Part shown: positions 16,763 through 24,763 of the stretch, one piece after another | How positions within the stretch are numbered: the stretch's first letter is position 1 | Layout: each line of letters begins with the position of its first letter | Assembly (NCBI RefSeq): GCF_001188955.3 | Contig: NZ_JPRF03000036.1 | Span: 20,548 to 84,547 of the forward strand | Length of the DNA: 64,000 nt | Direction of reading: 5' to 3' | Source of the DNA: Kitasatospora aureofaciens | GTDB lineage: Bacteria; Actinomycetota; Actinomycetes; Streptomycetales; Streptomycetaceae | Notes under the pieces: generated by a model | What the model was told of the DNA's origin: nothing | Databases searched by the model: none | Seen by the model: only the letters and a program-made list of their open reading frames with translations | Translations under genes and position numbers: made by a program

Positions 16763-17800
16763 TTGGCCTCCCACCGCCGTCCCAAGCAGCCGAGCCGCGC
16801 GCGGGTGTCCGTGCTCACCGCTGCCGCTGCGACCGCGGTCGCCCTCTCCGCCCAGGTGGCCGCGCACGCCGCGCCGCAGCCGAACACGTCCGACGTCAAG
16901 GCGCAGATCGACCAGCTCCAGCAGGAGCAGGAGCAGGCGGCGGAGAAGTACAACGGTGCCAAGGAGCGGGCCGACCAGCTCCGCAAGCAGGCCGACCAGC
17001 TGCAGGACCAGGTGGCCCGCAGCCAGGACCAGATGAGCCAGCTGCAGACCGGCCTGGCCCAGGTCGCGGGCGAGCAGTACCGCACCGGCGGCATCGACCC
17101 CTCGGTCCAGCTGATGCTCTCCTCCGACCCGACCGGCTACCTGGACAAGGCGTCGAGCGTCCAGCAGGCCAGCGAGACCCAGACCGAGGCGCTCAAGGGC
17201 CTGCTCGACCAGCAGCGCCGGCTGGACCAGGAGAAGGCCGAGGCGGCCGCCGTGCTGGCCTCGCTGGACGCCACCACCAAGGACCTCAACCAGGCCAAGG
17301 CGGACGTCAACCAGAAGCTGAAGGCCGCGCAGGACCTGCTGAACTCGCTCAGCGCCGCCGAGCGGGCCGCGCTGAAGGCCCAGCAGCAGCAGGACGACCG
17401 CGCCTCGCGCGGCGCGGCCCGGGTCGACCTCAGCAGCCTGCCGCCGGCCAGCGGCTACGCGGCCGTGGCCGTGGCCAAGGCGATGAGCAAGCAGGGCTCG
17501 CCGTACGTGTGGGGCGCCACCGGGCCGAGCACCTTCGACTGCTCGGGCCTGATGCTCTGGTCGTACGCCCAGGCCGGCGTCTCGCTGCCGCGTACCTCGC
17601 AGGAGCAGGGCGACGTCGGCACCCGGGTGCCCTCGCTGGACCAGGCCCAGCCGGGGGACCTGGTGATCTACGGCAGCGACCGGCACCACGTCGGGATGTA
17701 CATCGGCAACGGCATGGTGGTCCACGCGCCGCACACCGGTGACGTGGTGAAGGTGATGAAGGCCGACGCGATGCCGATCAACACGATCCGCCGGGTCTGA
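16763..17800 (+). CDS. Secreted NlpC/P60 peptidoglycan endopeptidase, paralogue 1
   Basis: This predicted wall hydrolase cleaves stem peptides. The start is the TTG at 16763, because GAAGGAG lies 8 bases upstream and the resulting ASHRRPK opening matches paralogue 2 at 18304. An ATT at 16741 and a GTG at 16733 lack such support. The 345-residue protein has a signal peptide ending near AHAAPQ, a Gln/Lys/Glu-rich coiled-coil region (about 40-215) and a C-terminal NlpC/P60 domain. The domain has Cys260 in FDCSGL, His309 in HHVG and a third polar residue, His321, in VVHAP. The layout resembles CwlO/RipA-type hydrolases, where the coiled coil contacts FtsEX. It is followed by its own terminator. 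Confidence 0.93.
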   Translation: MASHRRPKQPSRARVSVLTAAAATAVALSAQVAAHAAPQPNTSDVKAQIDQLQQEQEQAAEKYNGAKERADQLRKQADQLQDQVARSQDQMSQLQTGLAQVAGEQYRTGGIDPSVQLMLSSDPTGYLDKASSVQQASETQTEALKGLLDQQRRLDQEKAEAAAVLASLDATTKDLNQAKADVNQKLKAAQDLLNSLSAAERAALKAQQQQDDRASRGAARVDLSSLPPASGYAAVAVAKAMSKQGSPYVWGATGPSTFDCSGLMLWSYAQAGVSLPRTSQEQGDVGTRVPSLDQAQPGDLVIYGSDRHHVGMYIGNGMVVHAPHTGDVVKVMKADAMPINTIRRV

Positions 17801-17842
17801 CGGCCCGACATGCCCGGGGTTCGACCCCCGGCCCTGTGATCC

Positions 17843-17870
17843 GCGCCACCTCCCGATCCGGGGGTGGCGC
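17843..17870 (+). terminator. Terminator after NlpC/P60 paralogue 1
   Basis: GCGCCACC and GGTGGCGC arms, with an additional CCC/GGG pairing inside, are followed by TTCGGGTTT. Confidence 0.75.
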
Positions 17871-17995
17871 TTCGGGTTTGCCCCGCCATTCGACCGACCG
17901 GTGAGCGTCGATCAGCTTTGCGTGCGGCAGTGATCACGATCAGTCATTTTCACAAAGGAACATGGGTAATATTCCGTCTTTTTTCTGACAAGGAT

Positions 17996-18025
17996 TTGAA
18001 CGGATCACGGTTCAGTTACTAGGGT
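17996..18025 (+). promoter_or_regulatory. HrdB-type promoter of the c-di-AMP riboswitch transcript
   Basis: TTGAAC (17996-18001) and TAGGGT (18020-18025) are separated by 18 bases in a locally AT-richer stretch. This gives a leader of about 270 bases that includes the riboswitch. Confidence 0.7.
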
Positions 18026-18074
18026 CGTGCCCCGAACCACCGCACTGTCGATCACCCAGCCTGGGTGGCGGCGG

Positions 18075-18283
18075 TGGTTTCCGTCGAGTTCGCGAAACAG
18101 CGGGGCAGGTCGAAGCGACTGCCCGACAGGGGAGCCCAGTGGTCGGGGGCGCTGCGGAGCGGAGCCGGGGAACCACGTTCCTCCGGGGTGAATCGGCGCC
18201 AGGTCGGCCGTTGGTGAGGCCGTGAGGCGTCGTAGGGCATGCTTCCGGCCCGAACCCGTCAGCTCACCCGGTAGGCGGAGGTA
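18075..18283 (+). ncRNA. c-di-AMP (ydaO-yuaA) riboswitch
   Basis: The leader contains the signature blocks of the streptomycete ydaO class: GAAACAGCGGGG near 18093, GAGCCGGGGAACCACG (18162-18177), GGGGTGAATCGG (18185-18196) and CGAACCCGTCAGCTCACC with GGTAGGC (18251-18276). In actinomycetes these riboswitches precede wall hydrolase genes such as rpfA and NlpC/P60 genes and shut them off when c-di-AMP is high. The 5' boundary is approximate. It ends about 20 bases before the GTG of the downstream gene, leaving GAAGGAG as ribosome-binding site. Confidence 0.9.
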
Positions 18284-18303
18284 GGAAGAAGGAGTCCGCC
18301 TTC

Positions 18304-19428
18304 GTGGCGTCCCATCGTCGTCCCAAGCCCGCCGGCCGCGCTCGCGTCTCGATCCTGACCGGTTTCGCCGCCGCAGCCGTCGCCCTCTCCGCGCAGACCG
18401 GCGCGCACGCCGACCCGCAGCCGACCAAGGAGCAGGTCAAGGAGCAGGTCGACCAGCTCAACGAGCAGGCCGAGCAGGCGACCGAGAAGTACAACGCGGC
18501 GCAGGAGAAGCAGCAGGAGCTGGAGAAGCAGGTCTCCGGTCTGCAGGACCAGGTGGCCCGTCAGCAGGCGCAGGTGACCGACCTGCAGGGTGGCCTCGCC
18601 GAGATCGCGAGCGAGCAGTACCGCAACGGCGGCATATCCCCGACCGTCCAGCTGATGTTCTCCTCCAGCCCGGACAACTTCCTCAACCAGGCCGGGGCGC
18701 TGAACCAGGCCGGTGACACCCAGAAGAACCAGCTGAAGCAGCTCCAGGAGCAGCAGCGCAAGCTGGACCAGGACCGTACCGAGGCGCAGGGCAAGCTCGC
18801 CGAGCTGGAGTCCACGACCACGCAGCTGAAGGCGTCCAAGGAGGACGTCCAGAACAAGCTGAAGGCCGCCCAGGACCTGCTCAACACGCTGACCGAGCAG
18901 GAGCGCCAGGCGATCAAGGCGGCCGAGGAGAAGGCCGCCGCCGACGCCAAGGCCAAGGCGGACGCCGCCGCGCAGGCCTCCCAGTCGGGCTCTTCCGACC
19001 GCGCCTCGCGCGACAGCGGCCGCTCCGACCTCGGCTCGGGCTCCTCGTCCGCGCCGGTCAAGATCGCCCCGGGCAGCTCGCACGGTGCGGCCGCGTTGGC
19101 CGCCGCCGCCTCCAAGGTCGGCAGCCCGTACGTCTGGGGCGCCACCGGCCCCAGCTCCTTCGACTGCTCCGGCCTGATGGTCTGGGCGTTCAACCAGGCC
19201 AACGTGTCGCTGCCGCGAACCTCGCAGGAGCAGGCCGGCGCCGGCACCCGGATCGGCACCGACCTCTCCCAGGCCCAGCCCGGCGACCTGCTGATCTTCT
19301 ACAGCGACGCCCACCACGTCGGCATCTACGCGGGCAACGGCCAGGTGCTGCACGCGCCCAAGCCGGGCGCCTCGGTCCGCTACGAGGCCGTCTCCAACAT
19401 GCCGCTGGCTTCCATCGTGCGGGTCTGA
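18304..19428 (+). CDS. Secreted NlpC/P60 peptidoglycan endopeptidase, paralogue 2, riboswitch-controlled
   Basis: This 374-residue hydrolase has the same plan as its neighbour: a signal peptide ending near AHADPQ, a long coiled coil (about 45-230) containing a low-complexity Ala/Lys/Asp stretch, a Ser-rich linker (about 235-260), and an NlpC/P60 domain with FDCSGL (catalytic Cys), HHVG (His) and VLHAP. It starts at GTG 18304 after GAAGGAG. It is the only one of the three paralogues with a visible c-di-AMP riboswitch. This suggests its activity is coupled to turgor or wall stress signalling through the second messenger. Confidence 0.95.
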   Translation: MASHRRPKPAGRARVSILTGFAAAAVALSAQTGAHADPQPTKEQVKEQVDQLNEQAEQATEKYNAAQEKQQELEKQVSGLQDQVARQQAQVTDLQGGLAEIASEQYRNGGISPTVQLMFSSSPDNFLNQAGALNQAGDTQKNQLKQLQEQQRKLDQDRTEAQGKLAELESTTTQLKASKEDVQNKLKAAQDLLNTLTEQERQAIKAAEEKAAADAKAKADAAAQASQSGSSDRASRDSGRSDLGSGSSSAPVKIAPGSSHGAAALAAAASKVGSPYVWGATGPSSFDCSGLMVWAFNQANVSLPRTSQEQAGAGTRIGTDLSQAQPGDLLIFYSDAHHVGIYAGNGQVLHAPKPGASVRYEAVSNMPLASIVRV

Positions 19429-19446
19429 TCCCCGCCAGGTCCTCAA

Positions 19447-19479
19447 GGCCCGGTCCTCCACCACGGGGGGCCGGGCCTG
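19447..19479 (+). terminator. Terminator after NlpC/P60 paralogue 2
   Basis: AGGCCCGG and CCGGGCCT arms form the stem. A short T run (GCGGCTTTT) follows. Confidence 0.8.
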
Positions 19480-19653
19480 CGGCTTTTCCGGCGGCCCGGT
19501 CTGGTGTCCGAATAGGGGTCAAATATTCTGGTCCGGAGGGGTTTGGACTCGCTTGCCCGGACTCGCTAACGTCTGCCACCGGACTCCCGCTCGACGGCCG
19601 CCCACCGGGGTGCGGCCGCGGGACCGCGCCGCAGGACTGGAGCCGCTGCCGTC

Positions 19654-20700
19654 ATGCCCGTGCACCGCCGTTCCCAACTGCTCGCCCGTGCGCTGGTACT
19701 GACCGCGGCCGCCACCACGGTCCTGGGCGTGGCGACCGCCGGCAGCGCCCAGGCCGCCCCCGGGGCGCCGGACAAGCCCGACCACAAGGACGTCAAGGCG
19801 CAGGTCGAGCAGCTCTACGACGAGGCCGAGCAGGCGTCGGAGAAGTACAACGCCGCGCAGGAGGCGCAGAAGCGGCTCCTGAACGAGACCGCGAGCCTGC
19901 AGGGTGAGGTCGCCACCGCCCAGGACCAGCTCAACCAGCTGCGCGGTGACCTGGCCACGGTGGCCGGGGCCGAGTACCGGGCCGGCGGGATGACCCAGAC
20001 CGCCCAGCTGATGCTCTCCACCGACCCCGGGGCCTATCTCGCCCGCGCCCGCACCCTCGGCCAGGCCGCCGAGCGGCAGCAGGAGACGCTGCACGAGCTG
20101 GTCACCCGTCAGCGCCGGCTCGACCAGCGCCGCGCCGAGACCGCGGCCAAGCTCGCCGAACTGGACCAGACCCGCCGCTCGCTGGCCGAGAACAAGCAGC
20201 AGATCCAGCAGCGGCTGGCCGAGGCGCAGAAGCTGCTGAACGGCCTGGGTGCCGCCGAGCGGTCCAGGATGGCCGCCCAGGACGCCCGGGAGGCCGAGCA
20301 GCGCGCCACCCGCGGCACCGACCGGCTGGACCTCGGCACCGCCCCGCCCGCCTCCGAGCGCGGGGCGGCCGCGCTGGCCGCCGCGGTGCGGATGATCGGC
20401 TCGCCCTACGTCTACGGATCCACCGGACCGCGTGCCTTCGACTGTTCCGGTCTGATGTACTACAGCTGGCGGCAGGCCGGAGTGTCCCTGCCGCGGACCT
20501 CGCAGGCCCAGGCGTACGCCGGGCAGCGGATCAGCCTCTCCGAAGCACGGCCGGGAGACCTGGTGATCTTCTACCGGGACATGCACCACGTCGGGATGTA
20601 CGCCGGCGGCGGGGTGATGGTGCACGCCCCGTACCCGGGCGCCAGGGTCCGGTACGAGAGCGTCAACTCGATGCCGGTCTCGGGGGTGGTCCGGCTCTGA
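19654..20700 (+). CDS. Secreted NlpC/P60 peptidoglycan endopeptidase, paralogue 3
   Basis: This 348-residue member of the tandem trio has a signal peptide (about 1-38, ending AQAAPG), a Gln/Glu/Arg-rich coiled coil (about 45-215) and an NlpC/P60 domain with FDCSGL, HHVGMYAG and VMVHAP. It has diverged more from paralogues 1 and 2 than they have from each other. A candidate promoter TTGGAC-18-TAACGT lies at 19543-19572, with a nine-base direct repeat GGACTCGCT overlapping it. No riboswitch is visible in its leader. The ATG at 19654 is preceded by GGAG at a slightly long spacing. Confidence 0.93.
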   Translation: MPVHRRSQLLARALVLTAAATTVLGVATAGSAQAAPGAPDKPDHKDVKAQVEQLYDEAEQASEKYNAAQEAQKRLLNETASLQGEVATAQDQLNQLRGDLATVAGAEYRAGGMTQTAQLMLSTDPGAYLARARTLGQAAERQQETLHELVTRQRRLDQRRAETAAKLAELDQTRRSLAENKQQIQQRLAEAQKLLNGLGAAERSRMAAQDAREAEQRATRGTDRLDLGTAPPASERGAAALAAAVRMIGSPYVYGSTGPRAFDCSGLMYYSWRQAGVSLPRTSQAQAYAGQRISLSEARPGDLVIFYRDMHHVGMYAGGGVMVHAPYPGARVRYESVNSMPVSGVVRL

Positions 20701-20753
20701 GCGCGACGCCTTCCGGCCCGCCCCACCCACACCCGATAGACGCGGCCGGTCGC

Positions 20754-21920
20754 GTGCTGTCCCGGCGCGGTGCGCTGCTGCTGGCGGCCGGCGGGCTGGC
20801 CCAGCTCTCGCTGCCCCCGGCCGCCCCGGCGGCGTTGCCGGACGAGCGGGCGGCCGACCGGCACGCCGAGGTGGCCGGGCTGCTGGCGGCGCGGGCGCGC
20901 TCGCTGCCCGTCCGGTCCGGGCTCACCGGGGCCGAGGCGGCGTACCGCAACCTGGTGCTGTCGCCCGGCCGGGGAGCGCCGACGGCAGACGGACCGGAGC
21001 GGCTGACCGCGTCCGTCGAACTGGCGGTGCGGATCGCCGGGTACGACGAGTACCCGGTGGTGTACCCGCGCCGGATCGAGCTGGTCCGGGACCGGGACGG
21101 CTGGCGGGTCGAGCACGAGGAGGGCACGGACGGGCCCCCGGCGCTGTGGGACCTCGGCCCCGCCCGGACCGCCCCCGGCGCCCGGTGCCTGGTGCTCGGC
21201 CTGGCCGGAGGGCCCGACCCGGCCGGCCTGGTCGCCGTCGGGGACCAGGCGGTACCGGCCGTCAGCGCGGTCTGGGGCAGCGGCTGGCCCGGTCGGCTTC
21301 TGCTCGAACTGCCCGCCACCGAAGCGCAGTTCGCCCGGCTGCTGGAGGCCGACCCGGCGAGCTGGACGGGCATGGCGGCGGTCACCGTGGCCGCCCCCGG
21401 CGCGCCCTGGCACACCCCGGCGGACCGGGTGGTGATCAACCCCGAGGCGTTCGGGCGGCTCAGCGACTTCGGCCGGCAGGTGGTGGTCACCCACGAGGCC
21501 ACCCATGTCGCGACCCGGGCCGACACCCGGGCCTGGACCCCGCTGTGGCTCTCCGAGGGCGTCGCCGACTGGACCGCCTACCGAGAGTCCGGCCGCCGTC
21601 CGCAGCAGATCGCCCCTGAACTCACCCGGGACGTCGTCGCCGGGAGGCTGCCCACCGCCCTGCCCGCCGACGGGGACTTCGCCGCCGGTGCCACCGGCAT
21701 CGCCCAGGCGTACGAGCAGGCCTGGCTCGCCTGCGCCCTGATCGCCGGCCGGTACGGGACGGACCGGCTGGTCGCCTTCTACCGGGCGGTCGGCGCGGCC
21801 GACGGGCAGGGCGAGGACCGGGACCGCCGCACCGACCGGCTGCTGCGCGGCGAACTGGGCGTCGGCCTGGCGGAGTTCACCGCGCTCTGGCTGGCCGAGG
21901 TGCAGGCCCTCAGGGGCTAG
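20754..21920 (+). CDS. Secreted protein with HExxH zinc-metalloprotease motif
   Basis: This 388-residue protein begins with an RR-containing hydrophobic leader (LSRRGALLLAAGG), possibly a Tat signal. The middle region contains VTHEATHVATR (His247, Glu248, His251), followed about 20 residues later by LSEGVADW, whose Glu could be the third zinc ligand as in gluzincins. The N-terminal half (about 40-180) looks like a small alpha/beta domain of unknown type. It starts at GTG 20754, 53 bases after the NlpC/P60 gene, so it could be co-transcribed and might act on the envelope. The catalytic activity is inferred from the motif only. Confidence 0.8.
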   Translation: MLSRRGALLLAAGGLAQLSLPPAAPAALPDERAADRHAEVAGLLAARARSLPVRSGLTGAEAAYRNLVLSPGRGAPTADGPERLTASVELAVRIAGYDEYPVVYPRRIELVRDRDGWRVEHEEGTDGPPALWDLGPARTAPGARCLVLGLAGGPDPAGLVAVGDQAVPAVSAVWGSGWPGRLLLELPATEAQFARLLEADPASWTGMAAVTVAAPGAPWHTPADRVVINPEAFGRLSDFGRQVVVTHEATHVATRADTRAWTPLWLSEGVADWTAYRESGRRPQQIAPELTRDVVAGRLPTALPADGDFAAGATGIAQAYEQAWLACALIAGRYGTDRLVAFYRAVGAADGQGEDRDRRTDRLLRGELGVGLAEFTALWLAEVQALRG

Positions 21921-21923
21921 GGC

Positions 21924-21973
21924 GTGTCTCACAATTCGCGTCGGATCGGCGCGCGGCGGGAATTGTGAGACAC
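21924..21973. repeat. Inverted repeat with 13-bp perfect arms between convergent genes
   Basis: GTGTCTCACAATT (21924-21936) and AATTGTGAGACAC (21961-21973) flank a 24-base GC-rich centre. The arms are AT-richer than the surroundings. It starts just after one stop codon and ends a few bases before the opposing one. It could be a bidirectional terminator, or a small mobile repeat that settled there. Confidence 0.75.
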
Positions 21974-21976
21974 GGC

Positions 21977-23332
21977 CTAACGGCCGGCCGGGTGGTCGAT
22001 GCCGTCCAGCAGGTCCTGCTCGTAGGCGATGCCCGGGCGGACCGGGTAGGACGAGGCGGGCGGCAGCGCGGCGGGCTCGGACAGCACCACGGTGGGCGGC
22101 AGGGGCGCCGCGGCGCGGGTGGAGCGCCAGAGCCGGACGGCGGAGAGCACGGTGGCGGTCAGCAGCAGCAGGTTGCGCAGGCCCAGCACGGTGATCGCCA
22201 GCGGCTCGCTGTTCAGGACCTGGGTGAACATGGTCGGGAACTCGAGCAGGGTGAGCGGGCAGGCGAGCAGGATCAGCAGCGCCACCGGCCGCTGGCTGGT
22301 GCCGCGCACGGTCAGGCAGACCGCCGCCACGCCGATCAGCCAGACCAGGTACTGCGGGCTGATCACCCGGCTGGTCACCACGAAGATCAGCAGGGCGCAC
22401 AGCGCCGCGTCGTACATGGTGGCCGCGTTGCGGCGGCGGGCGGTGAAGCGCCACAGCAGCAGCCACAGGAAGCCCAGCACGGTGCCGGCCATCATCACCT
22501 TGCTGATCACGCCGACCCACGGCCCGAGCATCTCGGGGGAGCCGTAGTTCATGGTGACCTTGCCGTTCCAGCCCCCGGCGATCCGGGCGAGGTGCAGCGG
22601 CAGGGCGCCGACCGACTCGACCTCGATGCCGCGGTCCTTCTGGAAGGCCAGGAAGCCGAAGGCGCCGTTCATCCCGGCCGCGAGCAGGAACCCCACCGAG
22701 ACGGCGGTGGCCGCGGCCAGCGTCCAGGACCGGCGGGTGCGGCGGCCGGACGGGGTGCCGATCAGGCCGAGCAGCGGCCAGACCTTCACGATGCCGCCCA
22801 GGCCCAGCAGCAGCCCGCCGATCGCCGGGCGGCGGATCAGCGCGAGCAGGCCGGCCAGGGCGAGCGCGGTGACCAGGAGGTCGAAGCGGTTGTAGATCAT
22901 CGGGCCGAGCAGCGGTACGCCGACCACCCACATCCAGGCGCCGGTCAGCGCCCGGCCCCTGCGCAGGCCGGTGCGGATCAGCAGCGCGGCCGCGGCGGCG
23001 TCGGCGATGCCGCAGATCACCCAGAACGAGGTCAGGTACGACCAGGGCAGCAGTCCCGGCAGCAGGATCACCAGGGCGGCGCCGGGCGGGTACTGCCAGG
23101 TCACGTCGTCGAACGGGAAGGTGCCGGTCTGCAGCACGCCGTACCAGGCGTGGTAGATCATCCAGACGTCGGCCGTGACGTCGCCGCCGGGCGACTTCAG
23201 CACGCCGGTCATCAGCAGCACCAGCACGGTGCGGGTGGCCACCCAGGTCGCCCCGAGGGCGGCGAGCGCCCCGAGCGGGCGGCCGAGGCGGCCGCGCGAA
23301 GTACCGGACTCGGTGGCCGGGGCCAACTCCAC
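21977..23332 (-). CDS. GT87 family polyprenyl-phosphate-dependent mannosyltransferase-like membrane protein
   Basis: This integral membrane protein of 451 residues has about ten helices and belongs to the DUF2029/GT87 family. Typical members use polyprenyl-phosphate mannose on the outer face of the membrane to extend phosphatidylinositol mannosides, lipomannan or glycoproteins. The first external loop has an Asp-rich segment (DVTADVWMIYHAWYG) and the QYPPGAA motif, as in mycobacterial relatives (Rv2181). It is divergent from a PimB-like GT4 gene, which fits a role in mannolipid assembly. The ATG follows a GAGGGAGC sequence. Confidence 0.9.
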   Translation of the reverse strand: MELAPATESGTSRGRLGRPLGALAALGATWVATRTVLVLLMTGVLKSPGGDVTADVWMIYHAWYGVLQTGTFPFDDVTWQYPPGAALVILLPGLLPWSYLTSFWVICGIADAAAAALLIRTGLRRGRALTGAWMWVVGVPLLGPMIYNRFDLLVTALALAGLLALIRRPAIGGLLLGLGGIVKVWPLLGLIGTPSGRRTRRSWTLAAATAVSVGFLLAAGMNGAFGFLAFQKDRGIEVESVGALPLHLARIAGGWNGKVTMNYGSPEMLGPWVGVISKVMMAGTVLGFLWLLLWRFTARRRNAATMYDAALCALLIFVVTSRVISPQYLVWLIGVAAVCLTVRGTSQRPVALLILLACPLTLLEFPTMFTQVLNSEPLAITVLGLRNLLLLTATVLSAVRLWRSTRAAAPLPPTVVLSEPAALPPASSYPVRPGIAYEQDLLDGIDHPAGR

Positions 23333-23564
23333 TGCGCTCCCTCGTTCGTCTCGACGTCCTCACCTGAGGCGTCGTACCGACGGACGCCCGGGCTGCCGCA
23401 TCCGCGACCCTGGGGCCGGTCTCCGGACCCACGTACTAGGACTGACCCGGGGGTCAAACGGTTGCCGCGTGCGGTTCCGTTCCCGGCGGGTCATGGTGTT
23501 GACCTATCGTACGGATCACCCAGCGGTACACCGAGCACCCCCCGACCGAGCGAGCCGTGGCCTG

Positions 23565-24701
23565 ATGCACAGAACCTTGATCGTCACCAATGACTTCCCG
23601 CCCCGCCCGGGAGGCATCCAGGCCTTCGTGCACAACATGGCCGTCCGTCAGCCCGCCGGGAGCGTCGTGGTGTACGCCTCGACCTGGCGGGACGGCACCG
23701 AGGTGCGGCGCTTCGACGCCGAGCAGCCGTTCCCGGTGATCCGGGACCGTACGAAGGTGATGGTTCCCACACCTCGGGTCACCCGCAGGGCCGCCGAGAT
23801 CCTGCGGGCGGAGAAGTGCGAATCGGTCTGGTTCGGCGCCGCCGCCCCGCTCGGTCTGATGGCGCCCGCGCTGCGCCGGGCCGGGGCCGGGCGGCTGCTC
23901 GGCATGACGCACGGGCACGAGGCCGCCTGGGCCCAGCTGCCGGGCTCCAGGCAGCTGCTGCGCAGGATCGGCGCGGGCACCGACGTGCTGACGTACCTGG
24001 GCGAGTACACCCGCTCCCGGATCGCCGCCGCGGTCGGGCCGCGGGCCGCGGGCCGGATGGTGCAGCTGCCGCCGGGCGTGGACGAGTCGACCTTCCACCC
24101 GGCTTCGGGGGGCGCCGAGGTGCGGCGGCGGCTGGGGCTGGCGGACCGGCCGGTGGTGGTCTGCGTCTCCCGGCTGGTGCCGCGCAAGGGTCAGGACACC
24201 CTGATCGAGGCGATGCCGCAGATCCTGGCGGACGTGCCGGACGCGGTGCTGCTGATCGTCGGCGGCGGACCGTACCGGGCGGACCTGGAGAAGCTGGCGG
24301 ACGCCAGGGGCGTCCGGGCCTCGGTGCGGTTCACCGGCTCGGTGCCCTGGGAGGAGCTGCCCGCCCACTACGGGGCCGGGGACGTCTTCGCGATGCCCTG
24401 CCGGACCAGGCGCGGCGGGCTGGACGTGGAGGGCCTGGGGATCGTCTACCTGGAGGCCTCGGCGACCGGCCTGCCGGTGGTCGCGGGGGACTCCGGCGGG
24501 GCCCCGGACGCGGTGCTGGAGGGCGAGACCGGGTACGTGGTGCCGGGCGGCTCGGCCGAGGCGGCCGCGGAGCGGATCGTCCGGCTGCTGGGGGACGAGG
24601 AGTTGCGGCGGCGGATGGGCGAGGCCGGGCGGCGCTGGGTGGAGCGCTCCTGGCGCTGGGACCTGCTGGCCGGGCGGCTGACCTCGCTGCTGGCGGGCTG
24701 A
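23565..24701 (+). CDS. pimB: GT4 glycosyltransferase, PimB-like (phosphatidylinositol mannoside synthesis)
   Basis: This cytoplasmic GT-B enzyme (378 residues) probably adds the second mannose to phosphatidylinositol monomannoside, as PimB' does in mycobacteria. The N-terminal motif LIVTNDFPPRPGGIQAFV matches that family closely. The C-terminal Rossmann domain has VSRLVPRKGQDTLIEA, the phosphate-binding VGGGPYR and the EGLGIVYLEASA acidic motif (E-x7-E), which binds the nucleotide sugar. I chose ATG 23565; upstream in-frame codons have no ribosome-binding site. The neighbours (GT87 and a fatty acyl-CoA ligase) match the mycobacterial pimB-fadD15 arrangement. Confidence 0.9.
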   Translation: MHRTLIVTNDFPPRPGGIQAFVHNMAVRQPAGSVVVYASTWRDGTEVRRFDAEQPFPVIRDRTKVMVPTPRVTRRAAEILRAEKCESVWFGAAAPLGLMAPALRRAGAGRLLGMTHGHEAAWAQLPGSRQLLRRIGAGTDVLTYLGEYTRSRIAAAVGPRAAGRMVQLPPGVDESTFHPASGGAEVRRRLGLADRPVVVCVSRLVPRKGQDTLIEAMPQILADVPDAVLLIVGGGPYRADLEKLADARGVRASVRFTGSVPWEELPAHYGAGDVFAMPCRTRRGGLDVEGLGIVYLEASATGLPVVAGDSGGAPDAVLEGETGYVVPGGSAEAAAERIVRLLGDEELRRRMGEAGRRWVERSWRWDLLAGRLTSLLAG

Positions 24702-24703
24702 GA

Positions 24704-24755
24704 CGCGGACGGGCCCGTGCACCCCTCCCGGGAGGGGTGCACGGGCCCGTCCGCG
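24704..24755. terminator. Perfect 52-bp palindrome, bidirectional terminator
   Basis: Two 26-base arms (24704-24729 and 24730-24755, outer end CGCGGACGGGCCC) are exactly complementary with no spacer. It lies between the convergent pimB-like and fadD genes and is expected to stop transcripts from both sides. Confidence 0.88.
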
Positions 24756-24763
24756 CCTCAAGG

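Noticed and set aside
21924..21973. Insertion sequence
   Set aside because: There is no transposase frame and only 24 bases between the arms. At most it is a MITE remnant, so it is listed as a repeat.
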